Part shown: one piece after another, positions 33,087-42,144 of the stretch | Layout of the letters: each line of letters starts with the position of its first letter | Position numbering within the stretch: the stretch's first letter is position 1 | From: Phymatolithon calcareum | Taxonomy: Eukaryota > Rhodophyta > Florideophyceae > Hapalidiales | Direction: 5' to 3' | NCBI GenBank assembly: GCA_977006965.1 | Contig: OZ345380.1 | Span: forward strand, 1,860,001-1,924,000 | DNA: 64,000 nt | The notes under the pieces: model-generated | Told to the model about the DNA's origin: nothing | The model's database searches: none | The model's input: only the letters and a program-made list of their open reading frames with translations | Translations under genes and position numbers: made by a program

Positions 33087-33297
33087 AAAAAAAAACGTTC
33101 GGCACATAGACACTAGGGTGAGTATGATAGTATATTTTGCTATGGGTGAGTAGTAGCTTTGGCTAGGGGTGGATATTTAGCGTACTTTTACCGCTTTTGG
33201 TGGGCATTTAGCGAATTTCCTCAAATAATTTTTCTTTATCCCTAGTTTGCACAGCAGAATGCACTACAGTACGATCTGTAAACTACGGTACTTCTAG

Positions 33298-35231
33298 TGT
33301 CTATATGCCGAACGTCTTCAATTGAGGACCGATTCAAAAGCCCAAAAAAGTTAGTAAATCGAACGCTGAACGGATAATTCGCGCGATTATTGGAAAGCCG
33401 TACTTGTATAGTGGGTGAGAAGTAACGTAACTACTACCTTAAAATCTCTTCGCTCGGCGCTAGCAACGAAAATATAGTGGTCACCTAGAAGTACCAGACC
33501 TGCCATGCCACGAGAAAAAGTCCGGCCCCGCGAGGTCGGTACGTCCGTACACACAAAGGAAACATCGGTGACCGGTCTCGCAAAGTGCTTCAGACAATAT
33601 GGAGCCTTTTCCAACTGAAAAAGTGTAAGTGGTACGGTTATGTAGGTACTCGAGGAAAACTCAATGGTCGCGCGAGCATATCACTTCGCGTAAAATGTGT
33701 CATAGTTTGGCATTTACAGAAGAAGACTAACTTTAAGAGAGTCAACCTGTTCAACGTCAAGATAGGGGACACTGACGATGGCATTGTAGAAGCTCACCAT
33801 CTTGAACCGAGCCAACACTGGCAAAGCGCAATACCAACCCAGGACTGCTTACAGTACTCATCCTCGCCCATCTTCATCGCGAAACGCCAGTTTATTGTCC
33901 ACAGTCGCAATTAGAAGCTCTTCAGAAGGACGCAAAAGCTTCGATAAAACCTTAAGCGGCTCTAAAGCACTCTTCTGGGCTCTCTCTCCTACGTCTTGAA
34001 GGGCTCTTGGGACGAAACATCGCAAAAATAACTTGATGTCGTCTCACCTGACCGCGAGCTGAATACTGTCGCTTACGGAGAGACATGGTACGAGCGTGAA
34101 GCTCTAGGACCGTATCGGGTTTGACTTTCCTCTAAGTTCTGGAAACTTCGCACTCTAACCGGATATTTGTTATCCGAAAATGACGGTAGTGGTCTTCATG
34201 CGAAGTACGATTGCGTCATGAAGATGTTTCCCCACGTTTACCTGCGAAAATTTTGCCGATTGGGCGTCCGCTAAGCTGAGAATAATTGGACAACAAGAGA
34301 CTACAGTGACAGAGCTGATTAAGTTTTTCGGAATACTCGTCCTCATGGCAAGACTTGAGCTCAGCGCCGGGAGCAATTTTGGAGGACAACAAGGCCAAAG
34401 AACTATCTCACCGTTCCTTCTTCTTCAAAGACTGGTAAGCCGTTCGCCGAATACCTCCAGTGAATTTCATTCACTGCGCAACCAAGTGAAACATGTAGTC
34501 TGCGCAGCACCGCTGGCCGCTCGGTCAAGATTCTGTCGATGCCAAAACTGACCACAGAAAGCGCACTGTGCCTCCGTCGGACCTGATTTTCCTACGTGAG
34601 TCTATATCCCGTTGGCATGAGAACGGAGGTCACTAGCCGGAGAACGGTTCAGAGATACAGCACTCAGCGAGTGGACGAAGTGCGATAATCCTGCACCTTC
34701 AACAAGTGCGACTATAGTTCATAGGGGTCATCAAACTCTTCTGGTAATTTGCGTGAACGTTAGATGACTTTTATTCTTTGGTGCCCATCCAGAGGGTCAG
34801 CAGCACATGATGTATTGTCAAGTGCTGTTCGAGCAACTAATCGATAACACATTTGCCACGCGCATTACTCGTCGACGTTAAATCGCAAAAGAACGTACAT
34901 TTGCATTCGGGAGTGGTGTTAGAACCCTCTTAACTCCCAAGAAAGAGAAAAGGAGGACAAAGGATATCATGGTGACTACTTGAGCTGTTCAAAACAACTG
35001 CATAGTTGGGAAATTCAAGACGACGACCCTATTGTGCTCATACTCTAATAGGCGTGAAAGTGCCAGACTATATATTTGTGGCGCTTCTACTGGCAGGAAC
35101 TGTTTCACTAAGCACGTTGAAGACATCCACGAGCTTGAAGCTTTTGACGAGACTGATAGTGAGCAGCTTCGTTTCCAAAAATTAAATGATTTTCAGTCCT
35201 CAATTGAGGAAAAAACCCCGGCACATAGACA
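33298..35231 (+). mobile_element. PB4, piggyBac-like element
   Basis: 1,934 bp flanked by CTAG at 33294-33297 and 35232-35235; terminal repeats TGTCTATATGCCG and TGTCTATGTGCCG. Plus-strand transposase pieces: N-terminal INGRASISL-like segment and KKTNFKRVNLFNVKIG (33660-33790), the helix MTELIKFFGILVLMARLELS (34306-34365) and the Cys-rich end CSYSNRRESARLYICGASTG...NCFTKH (35032-35125). The catalytic core is deleted and frames are broken. It shares its whole arrangement with PB3. Confidence 0.8.
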
Positions 35232-35260
35232 CTAGCTTGGTTGATCTTCGAAAGGGCCTC

Positions 35261-35595
35261 CAGGGGTCGGACCAGACAGTATGACAACCACTCCGTTTCG
35301 AACATATTGAAAAATTTTCAATCCGCTTCCGCGTTTACTGGCTAGTTTCTCAAAATCAATCCGATCCGCATCCGTGAATGGGTGGATGAAGCCCGACCCG
35401 TCCTGTACTGTGCCACCTATTTGATGACTTTTTCGGATCAGCCTCCGCTTCCAAAAATTCAAATCTTAAAAATTAGTTTTTTTTCCGTATTCTCAATCGG
35501 ACTCGGCCTTCCGATTCTAATGTCATGAATAATCCGTCCTGATTTCCAAAATTTCTTAGTAAAACTACGGATTATGAGGTCCGGTCCGACCCCTA
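35261..35595. mobile_element. 335-bp hAT-type MITE
   Basis: Perfect 8-bp duplication AGGGCCTC at 35253-35260 and 35596-35603. Ends CAGGGGTCGGACC and, inverted, TAGGGGTCGGACC, the (C/T)AGGG start typical of hAT. No coding capacity. It begins 25 bases after PB4's flanking CTAG. Confidence 0.8.
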
Positions 35596-35846
35596 AGGGC
35601 CTCCGCCTTAGCCCATTCTGAGCCGAACGGGTCTCCCCCTGTCCTCAAACAAACCGTACGAAAGCCACGCGACCACACAGCAGTTTGATTCTACGCACGG
35701 CGATTCGCGTGAGGCACGGAGCGCCCTTGGACGAGAGCGAGGGTCTCACCAACCTGCAAATCGTGGCATAACGTGATGAGCTATGATATCATAGTGCGCG
35801 AGAAGGTCGTACAGTCACCGAGCCTGAGGCTCGGTCTATACCGCAC

Positions 35847-38078
35847 ATGCCCATGCCCGTGCCTGCCCGATGTAATTACAGTAGAACTGGGAAATTCCCA
35901 CCTAGTCTATACCGGATTGTGTATGCCATGTGCCAGAAATTCTATTTCGATGACTGCATCCATGCATGGCTGGCCCCACCACCGTCTTGCTCGTACTGTA
36001 CTGTTCTCCAATTTGTGGAAACTAATGCTCGCGCTGACCGTTGTACAGAATGCGATATTTGGGCAATACCCAGGTGTGTGACAAATACCACCCAGGTATC
36101 CCAGCGCAACGGGCAAATCGGAGGAGCACGAGAACTGTTCAAGCCCAATACCGCACAGGGGCTCGCAATGCGACTACAGTCCCCGGTCGCCCCTGTACGC
36201 GCTGAGCCGCCCACGAGCACCGGGGCGCAACACCAGCTAGCCAAGACCATGCTTCCCGGCGATCTGTCCATTGACGTCAGTCCGAGCTCTAATACCAATG
36301 GCGACCGGCTCGCCAATGCCAGCCCCTCCGTCAACGCTGTAGAACATGCCGATCTCCACGGCGATGGCGACTCGAAATGCATTGTCGCGTTGCACCCTGG
36401 CTCACTTTCGAAAGACACACAGCGCGCGGAAAGTGCAACTGCCGGACAGACCAGGCGCACGCCTTTGCCGCCATTTCTCTCTCGTGTTTCTCGGGCGGCA
36501 GTACCGGCACGCACCCGAGAGGTCGCTCCTGTTGTGCATGCTGCACTCGACACTTCCTCACCACGGGAAAGCACGGATGACACACGGCAATTGACGCAAC
36601 TTCGGGGGACTCAGGCCCCCAGCGTAAGCGGCGATTTTCCTGTACCATCATTAGCGTCGGCGCCGATAATGGCCGCAGCACACGGCCTGGCCGATGATGA
36701 ACTGAATACTATGAGCGCAGTCGTGCGGCACGCCCTCATTAGCGATGATGACCAGGACTTTGTCGCCGATGACTTAAATACAGCGCAATCCAGGCCGTGG
36801 TTGAAGGATTATGTTCCGCAGCGCCACTCGCTCACAACGCCTGTGCCAAGAGACTATGCTTACACGTTTCTCATGCTGAGGAATAAGTCAGAACTGCGCA
36901 AGCTCGCCAAAGAGGCGAGCGTTCGTACTTATGGAATCAAGAACTCTGTGGTATGCAACTTACTGAGCCTCGCAGATGATAACGTCGGGCAAGGGCGTTT
37001 TTCGTACGAGGATGCTTTTGGCCCCTCGCAAGTCGCCTTCTGGCGTAGACCAGCAAACATGTCTATCGATATCTACGTCGCGCCTGCGACAGAGGAATTG
37101 GCCACTCGCGATTCAGAACATCACCGGCCAGCCGGGGAACGAACGATTTCCGAGCCACCAATGACCACATCTGAGTTCGCCCGCCTAATGGCAGTTCTCA
37201 CTGAGAGCGAAAAAGCACGGCTGGCGCTCATAGAGTCTGGGCTGGATCTCAGTCGGGCGCAGTTGCAGCGCCGAGAAAACAGAGACGTTTTCTGGGAATC
37301 TATTGTGCAACCTTTGTTCAATGACCCTTCCGCATTGTACATCCTTGACGTCAGGGGATGTGTCATGGGAGACGAAGAACCTGGAGGTGTGGACGTCAAT
37401 GCGGCACCTCGAACATTCCGGTCTGGCCCGTGGTTGAAGGACAATTTTTTTAAAACACGGTCACTTTTCACACGCGCGTACGACAACTGGACAGTGTCGG
37501 GGCAGAACGACGGAGAGGGAAACAACTTTCATGAGTTTGTACCACGTGCACCAAACTCCACGGGAATAGCGCCACAGGCCCGACACGTCTGCATAATGTT
37601 CTACGCCCTGAAGTGCGGAACTAAAGACGAGGACACGGCTTTGTTGAACTTCGCATGCAAGCTCGCGCCTAACGGCACAGGATACGACGATGGAGATGGG
37701 GGAGAGCTGAGCAGTCGCGGTGGCGCCCTGCGCAAGAAGCGAAAAGTTGTAGAACAAGCGAAGGCTGCAGCTACTGCACGTGATGAGAAAATTAGCGCTT
37801 TGAGCGATGCTCTTGTCGGATTTCTGCAAACCGCGAAGAAAAGTTCAGACGAAGAAAGGAACTCTTCGATGCCGAGCACTGCTGCCTCTGGCGGCGCCAC
37901 TGAAGACTGTACTTCACTTCTGCGTGAACTCACGGATCTCACAAAACAGCGGGCAGATTTAATTGCGATTAGCGGCTCCAGCGACATTGTGGTCACCCGT
38001 ACTGTTCAGCTGTTGGAAAAGAAAATCGGTCAACTTCAGAAACAAATAAGTGCTTCTTTAACCCGGACTATTTCGTGA
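35847..38078 (+). CDS. Harbinger second protein, unrecognised domain
   Basis: 743-aa intact frame, or 636 aa if translation starts at the in-frame ATG 36168, which is preferred because the first ~100 codons are terminal-repeat DNA. The N-terminal third is Ser/Pro/Ala-rich and low complexity. The motif PWLKD occurs twice (SRPWLKDYVPQRHSL near 36800 and SGPWLKDNFFKTRSLFTRAYDNW near 37430). Between them lies LMAVLTESEKARLALIESGL...VFWESIVQPLFND, reminiscent of a DNA-binding accessory domain. A basic LRKKRKVVEQ stretch (possible nuclear signal) and a C-terminal coiled-coil-like region (LLRELTDLTKQRADL, VQLLEKKIGQLQKQI) follow. Two-gene Harbinger elements usually pair the transposase with a Myb-like protein; I do not see a clear Myb/SANT motif. 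Role inferred from context. Confidence 0.6.
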   Translation: MPMPVPARCNYSRTGKFPPSLYRIVYAMCQKFYFDDCIHAWLAPPPSCSYCTVLQFVETNARADRCTECDIWAIPRCVTNTTQVSQRNGQIGGARELFKPNTAQGLAMRLQSPVAPVRAEPPTSTGAQHQLAKTMLPGDLSIDVSPSSNTNGDRLANASPSVNAVEHADLHGDGDSKCIVALHPGSLSKDTQRAESATAGQTRRTPLPPFLSRVSRAAVPARTREVAPVVHAALDTSSPRESTDDTRQLTQLRGTQAPSVSGDFPVPSLASAPIMAAAHGLADDELNTMSAVVRHALISDDDQDFVADDLNTAQSRPWLKDYVPQRHSLTTPVPRDYAYTFLMLRNKSELRKLAKEASVRTYGIKNSVVCNLLSLADDNVGQGRFSYEDAFGPSQVAFWRRPANMSIDIYVAPATEELATRDSEHHRPAGERTISEPPMTTSEFARLMAVLTESEKARLALIESGLDLSRAQLQRRENRDVFWESIVQPLFNDPSALYILDVRGCVMGDEEPGGVDVNAAPRTFRSGPWLKDNFFKTRSLFTRAYDNWTVSGQNDGEGNNFHEFVPRAPNSTGIAPQARHVCIMFYALKCGTKDEDTALLNFACKLAPNGTGYDDGDGGELSSRGGALRKKRKVVEQAKAAATARDEKISALSDALVGFLQTAKKSSDEERNSSMPSTAASGGATEDCTSLLRELTDLTKQRADLIAISGSSDIVVTRTVQLLEKKIGQLQKQISASLTRTIS

Positions 38079-38093
38079 ACTTTTACTTGACTC

Positions 38094-39428
38094 TCAAGTT
38101 TGTGCAGGCCTAGTTATCCCTCTGCTTTTTAAGTTACTTGTCATTAGCGCCCTCATCTCACAAGCCAGTAAATCACTTCGTTGACCTTGGTTTCGGCCCA
38201 TAACGTTTGAAAATAATGATCTACTGCTCCTTAACCATTCTCCGGCAGCATCTCTGCTCACTCTTTCTTCGAAAGCCGACATAAATCCTTGGCAATCCCC
38301 GTCGTTGTCGACTGCAAAATTATGCAGTCGCATGCAGACTGAAAGTATCGGCAGCGTGTCAACCATTGAGTACGAAAGGGGTCTCCAGAGCACACCCCAT
38401 CGTCGCACAAGGATACCGAACGCTTGCTCAACATGGATCCTCATTGAACTATGATAGAAATTGAAAGCGTCACGGAACAAACCATCTTCTGCGTGTCCCA
38501 ACGAGGATTTTGACCACGGCGTCACGACGCCGTGCATGCAGGAGTACGCAGCGTCTGCAGAAATCCAGAATCCGGGGGGCATCGCTCCGTCTTGCAGCCG
38601 ACGCGCCAGTGACGACACAGCAAACGCCACAGAGTCATGAGTTGATCCCACACATTTGCACGACATGTACAGAAATCTGTAACGTGCGTCAACACAGGCT
38701 TGAACTGGAAGGGCATACATGCCTTTCCGGCAGAAGAAATTCCGTGGCACGTATTCGTCAGGTGGTTTAGACACCTCGATAGCGATGCCGTCGAGGGCGG
38801 CGACGCATCCCTCGAGCGGGCTTTGTACTGTGCGAGATTGACTAAATTCACCGGCTAACATATTCAGCTTTCTGGGATCATTGAACGGGATCCCGGGCAT
38901 TTTGAGCTCCTTCTCAATCGCCACGACCGTTTCTTTGAAGACAGCAAACACAGTCGACCTCCCCAGTCTGAAGGCTAACATCTGGTCCAAGTATGAGCCA
39001 CCGCTGAGCAACCGTAATGTGACCCCGAGCCGAATGCTTGGGGAGATTACCCCACCGCTGGAGCGGCTCGCTTGCTTTTCATTTCGCTCCAAATGGGGTC
39101 GGAGTAAACGGAGGAGCTTGTAAAATGTACGCCGAGATAGTCTGAACGCTCTTTTGAACTCGGAGTCACTCAAAAGACCGGTAACGCGTTCGAAACACTG
39201 CCGATCACGCCTTCGCGATGCTGAGCGGAATCGAATCTCAAGCTTGTCGTCAAACGACGTGTCAACAAGCGAGAGCAAGACAGTGACGATGCTGCCCACA
39301 ATAGCGACGGTACTTTGCGCATCCATCGTCGACAGCGATGACAACGAAGAACAGCAAAAACGGAACGAAAGGGTCATTGAGGGGGTAAACAAGCATTGTC
39401 TTCGCGCCAAATCAAAAATTCGCGCCAA
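38094..39428 (-). CDS. PIF/Harbinger transposase (DDE_Tnp_4 type)
   Basis: 444 aa; an alternative start at 39326 (MDAQST) gives 410 aa. An N-terminal helix-turn-helix-like region (FKRAFRLSRRTFYKLLRLLR, LRLLSGG...FRLGRSTVFAVFKE) precedes the catalytic domain. Catalytic residues: D213 in ALDGIAIEV, D292 in WISADAAYS and E334 in HVEQAFGILVRRWGVLWRPL. FFCRKGMYALPVQACVD and CVGSTHDS are also typical. No stop or frameshift. The frame ends 15 bases from the end of the accessory gene. Confidence 0.92.
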   Translation of the reverse strand: MARIFDLARRQCLFTPSMTLSFRFCCSSLSSLSTMDAQSTVAIVGSIVTVLLSLVDTSFDDKLEIRFRSASRRRDRQCFERVTGLLSDSEFKRAFRLSRRTFYKLLRLLRPHLERNEKQASRSSGGVISPSIRLGVTLRLLSGGSYLDQMLAFRLGRSTVFAVFKETVVAIEKELKMPGIPFNDPRKLNMLAGEFSQSRTVQSPLEGCVAALDGIAIEVSKPPDEYVPRNFFCRKGMYALPVQACVDARYRFLYMSCKCVGSTHDSVAFAVSSLARRLQDGAMPPGFWISADAAYSCMHGVVTPWSKSSLGHAEDGLFRDAFNFYHSSMRIHVEQAFGILVRRWGVLWRPLSYSMVDTLPILSVCMRLHNFAVDNDGDCQGFMSAFEERVSRDAAGEWLRSSRSLFSNVMGRNQGQRSDLLACEMRALMTSNLKSRGITRPAQT

Positions 39429-39431
39429 ATG

Positions 39432-39524
39432 GGAAGCAGAACGGGCAGAACAGGACAGTTAACTTCTTTCCCTCGGGAAAGAAGTTAACTTTCCTGTTCT
39501 GCCCGTTCTGCCCGTTCTGCTTCC
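39432..39524. repeat. Inverted repeat upstream of the transposase
   Basis: GGAAGCAGAACGGGCAGAAC and its complement flank the centre AAGTTAACT/AGTTAACTT. The right arm carries one extra 10-base unit of a 'cgttctgccc' repeat. It covers the putative transposase promoter and may be bound by the element's own proteins. Confidence 0.6.
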
Positions 39525-39612
39525 GAATGAAAAATTACAGTACCGATCAACCAATAATATTCCCTAAAATTCGGGCACGGGCATGGGCACAAGCGGTATA
39601 GACCGAGCCTCA

Positions 39613-39638
39613 GGGGATAGTAATATATTACTATCCCC
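39613..39638. repeat. Perfect 26-bp palindrome at the Harbinger edge
   Basis: GGGGATAGTAATA followed by its exact reverse complement, directly abutting the right terminal repeat. Confidence 0.8.
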
Positions 39639-39897
39639 AGGTGCAGTACAGCCCGGATTGTGCATCCAATTGTTCTAAACCCTAAATTCCTCACCCCTGA
39701 TTCAATTATTGCATTCTAACAGGGGAATGTTATGGGGGGGAGTGACGCACACTCACAAGTTACATAAATTCAATTGTGAAAGATATCCCTTCGTGTGCCG
39801 ACAGGATTATGTTCTTCCTCTCCCACGCAGATTATCCTGTGCCGCATTAGTACTGTGTCCTGAAGAACGGGACGTTTGCTAATCTCCCCAGACAGCC

Positions 39898-40701
39898 ATG
39901 GCCTCAACATCCACCACACTTCTTGCTCTTTCTCTCTTAGAGCTGCTAATTGGTGTGGCCAAAACGCCACTTGCAGTCTACCTCAGCGCGGACACCCTTC
40001 TGACATGGAAGCGAATCATGATCTTCGCTCTTGTTATTGAGTGCGCTCTTTGTATCGCTGTCAACGCTATCGTAATCACCGCAGCACACAGAGGCGGAAA
40101 AGCAAATTTTGAATCGATTCTCCTAATCGCAGCCGCGGTGATTGATCTATTGTACTTTGTTATCGAAGGTTGTCTGTCCTACATTATCGGCAAAATTAAG
40201 AAGGAAGACGGAATAAGTACCACAATCAAATCAAAATGGAAAGAACGTTTCGCCTTCGTTCTCTTTTCACTTCTCTCAGTGCCTCTACTTGTGCTCTTCC
40301 TTCGCACGCAAGACCGCGGAACGCTCCGCTTCTCTTACAACCTAGAGAAACTGCTCGTGGTTGTCCAAATCGCCATTTCGGCTTTTTGTGTTCTCTTCTT
40401 TCTGCGCCTGTTGTTTATCGAATATCAAGGGCTACTACCGCATCTCGCCGCGCTCCTTGTGCCGCTTCTCATGTCTTGCGGATTTGCCGTGATTGGAACA
40501 TTCAGTCGGAACAGCACTGTTCTGCTCTCAACACTTCTTGTCCTTTTCCCCCCAACTGCATCGAGCTGCTTTATCTTCGTCAAGACAATGATAACTGATG
40601 ATTTGTGGCAGGCAAACTTGCGGAGGCAGAATTCACAAGTATTTCCGGAAAGGACAAGCCAACCTGAGCAAATACATGACAATGAGCATTCCGCATTGTG
40701 A
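39898..40701 (+). CDS. Unrecognised seven-transmembrane protein, copy 1
   Basis: 267 aa, intronless. I do not recognise the family. Hydrophobic segments, by eye: about 5-27, 40-63, 74-98, 116-136, 152-173, 180-200 and 204-228, i.e. seven, then a hydrophilic ~38-residue tail. Conserved with copy 2 (42145-42945): ELLIG near residue 15, VYLSAD, CIAVNAI, ITDDLWQANLRRQNS and LLVLFPPTASSC. Short loops with few charged residues suggest a membrane transporter or receptor-like protein, but nothing assigns a ligand. The two copies converge, 1.4 kb apart, and similarity continues about 20 bases past the stops (gaatattggacagt / gagtattggacagt). Upstream are a Harbinger element and a 'caggggaatgttatggggg' motif. 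Confidence 0.8.
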   Translation: MASTSTTLLALSLLELLIGVAKTPLAVYLSADTLLTWKRIMIFALVIECALCIAVNAIVITAAHRGGKANFESILLIAAAVIDLLYFVIEGCLSYIIGKIKKEDGISTTIKSKWKERFAFVLFSLLSVPLLVLFLRTQDRGTLRFSYNLEKLLVVVQIAISAFCVLFFLRLLFIEYQGLLPHLAALLVPLLMSCGFAVIGTFSRNSTVLLSTLLVLFPPTASSCFIFVKTMITDDLWQANLRRQNSQVFPERTSQPEQIHDNEHSAL

Positions 40702-42144
40702 AAGAGGCAATTGAATATTGGACAGTGGAGTCCTTCACACCATGTACTGTCGAGAATGTCGGCCTCATGTTTGCATGGCACTGCAATATATTCCACCCTT
40801 CTTGTCGGAATTGGACCCATTGCGCGACTAGTAGTGTGATTTTGTACGTGGTCGGCCATTTAGGTAAATAAAAAGGGTTCACTAGATAACAAAATTTTCG
40901 TACGAACGGTATGCTTTACGAAAACCGGTACGTCGTTTTAGAAGGTGTTTGTTCGAATGGTGCGCATCTAATAGATGACCTTAACTCTTTACGGCCTGTG
41001 CGACTGTTCTAAGCATTGCGGAAAAAACGGATCTAAAGGCAATCCTTGATATCTACTATAGCTTTTACTGTAGGAACGTCCTCAATAGGGCTCATGAATG
41101 TTCACGAAAAATGTGCCGAACACCGCTTAGCGCCGCATGCAGAAAGACCACACTTTCTTCTGTACTTACTCTGAGATCCTAACTTCCGGCTTTATTTAGA
41201 AATTTGAGACCATAGCGAGCAAAAGATCCTCGTCGAAGAGTCCGTGCTCCCGTGTACGCCAAATCAACTACAGTGTTAAAAAAGCCTGGAAGAGTGCTCC
41301 AGATTGTTTGTTTTTGACTGCAATCTCGCACAACTGTGAAGTTCCATTGTAAGCATCAAGCTTGCAATGGGACTTACAGGATGATCCTGGCGTACATTGC
41401 AAAAAAAGTTCGAGCATCTACAATATGATAGATTCAAAAACACATCATCTTGACTTTGACCAATTAAAACACTCGGGATATCGACAACTGCGAAGCTGTC
41501 GTAAGTATGATACAGTACTAAGAATTTACAGTGCAACTCCGTTACAGTCCGGACCCGTCGTTGTTGTCTAGGAAGAAAAATGCTTTGTTGCCTGTCCGAC
41601 TTTCGTAGAAATTAAAATTTTCTTTCATAATTTATGACTACCTGTATTCCAGTCTTATCCTTGTCGTCGCAGTGGAAGTGTACGCATTGTTAGTGACATT
41701 AACGCGACAACCGTTTTCAGTATAATCGTTGAAACTTCCAAAAGCTTGCTTTCCCCCCCTGTTTAACTTTCCCCTGATTATAGAGACCAAGCCTATGATG
41801 CGCCTGTATCATAGGTTTTGCCCTCTGCAGCTGCTTCTCTCTTTTCAAACCTGCCTTTCGGTCGTGAAGTGTGATGCTACTGATTGTGTTTTTGATGTAA
41901 ACTTTACTGCACTGTATCTCCCATTCCGGGAATGGTGGATGCATACTTGACTCAACGTGCCAGTGTGTGGAGGTGACCTCGGTGGCTTTAACATGGTCAA
42001 GTGTCGGATGTTGCATATTGCAGCATCAAGCAAGCCGATAATAGCAATGACCCCGTCAGGTGCTCGGACTGTTCGAAGACCTTTCCCTGGACCTAACGGA
42101 TCAACTTTTTCTCTGCATTCAACTGTCCAATACTCCATCACCTT
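40702..42144. other. Spacer between the two seven-TM genes
   Basis: Presumed 3' UTRs at both ends; AT-rich with no recognised gene. Several weak inverted repeats, e.g. tccattgtaagc...gcttgcaatgg near 41343-41370. Confidence 0.4.

Larger units (their letters stand above)
31320..33094 (+). mobile_element. LINE B1, 5'-truncated, inserted in PB3's terminal repeat
   Basis: Flanked by the 14-bp duplication ACGTTCGGCACATA (31306-31319 and 33095-33108), which is part of PB3's right terminus. It contains the last ~167 codons of a LINE ORF (31320-31823, MLERARSKKRSLLAVP... to FYDDME). The 3' UTR and poly(A) start at 32034; the poly(A) tail is split by MULE-2. Closely related to LINE B3 at 53080-55330. 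Confidence 0.85.
28301..33112 (-). mobile_element. PB3, piggyBac-like element inserted in MULE-1
   Basis: Flanked by CTAG at 28297-28300 and 33113-33116. Terminal repeats TGTCTATGTGCCG at both ends, and CCTCAATTGAGG just inside. The uninterrupted paralogue MULE-3 shows a single CTAG at the equivalent place (57341-57344), so the 4-bp duplication is proven by an empty site. PB3 itself is interrupted by a hAT-like element (29155-30207) and by LINE B1 (31320-33094). On the minus strand, the C-terminal Cys-rich end CSYSNRRENAKLYICGASTG...NCFAKH is at 28367-28552. The transposase helix LTEMIKFFGIIILMTRVELS is near 30240-30300, and an N-terminal segment is at 30796-31100. Confidence 0.85.
27387..33222 (+). 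mobile_element. MULE-1, Mutator-like element, interrupted
   Basis: Ends GAGGAAATTCGCTAAATGCC and its reverse complement, with long terminal inverted repeats continuing ...CCACCAAAAGTGGT. It is flanked by a perfect 10-bp duplication, AAATAATTTT, at 27377-27386 and 33223-33232. The body is split by PB3 at 28301-33112; without PB3 it is about 1.0 kb. A near-identical copy in the other orientation is MULE-3 (56122-58254). It encodes remnants of a MuDR-type transposase with the catalytic core deleted (see 27611-28233), so it is a non-autonomous derivative. Confidence 0.88.
35823..39614. mobile_element. PIF/Harbinger DNA transposon with two genes
   Basis: 3.8 kb bounded by inverted repeats CCTGAGGCTCGGTCTATACC, extended inward by TGCCCATGCCCGTGCC at both ends. 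It contains two convergent genes, an accessory protein (+) and a DDE transposase (-), whose stops lie 15 bases apart. Both frames are intact, so this is the best candidate for an autonomous element in the window. The expected 3-bp TWA target duplication could not be identified: the termini themselves are palindromic, which obscures the boundary. Confidence 0.82.

Noticed and set aside
35820-35825. 3-bp TWA target duplication for the Harbinger element
   Set aside because: Termini are palindromic and no matching TAA/TTA flanks were found, so no duplication is claimed.
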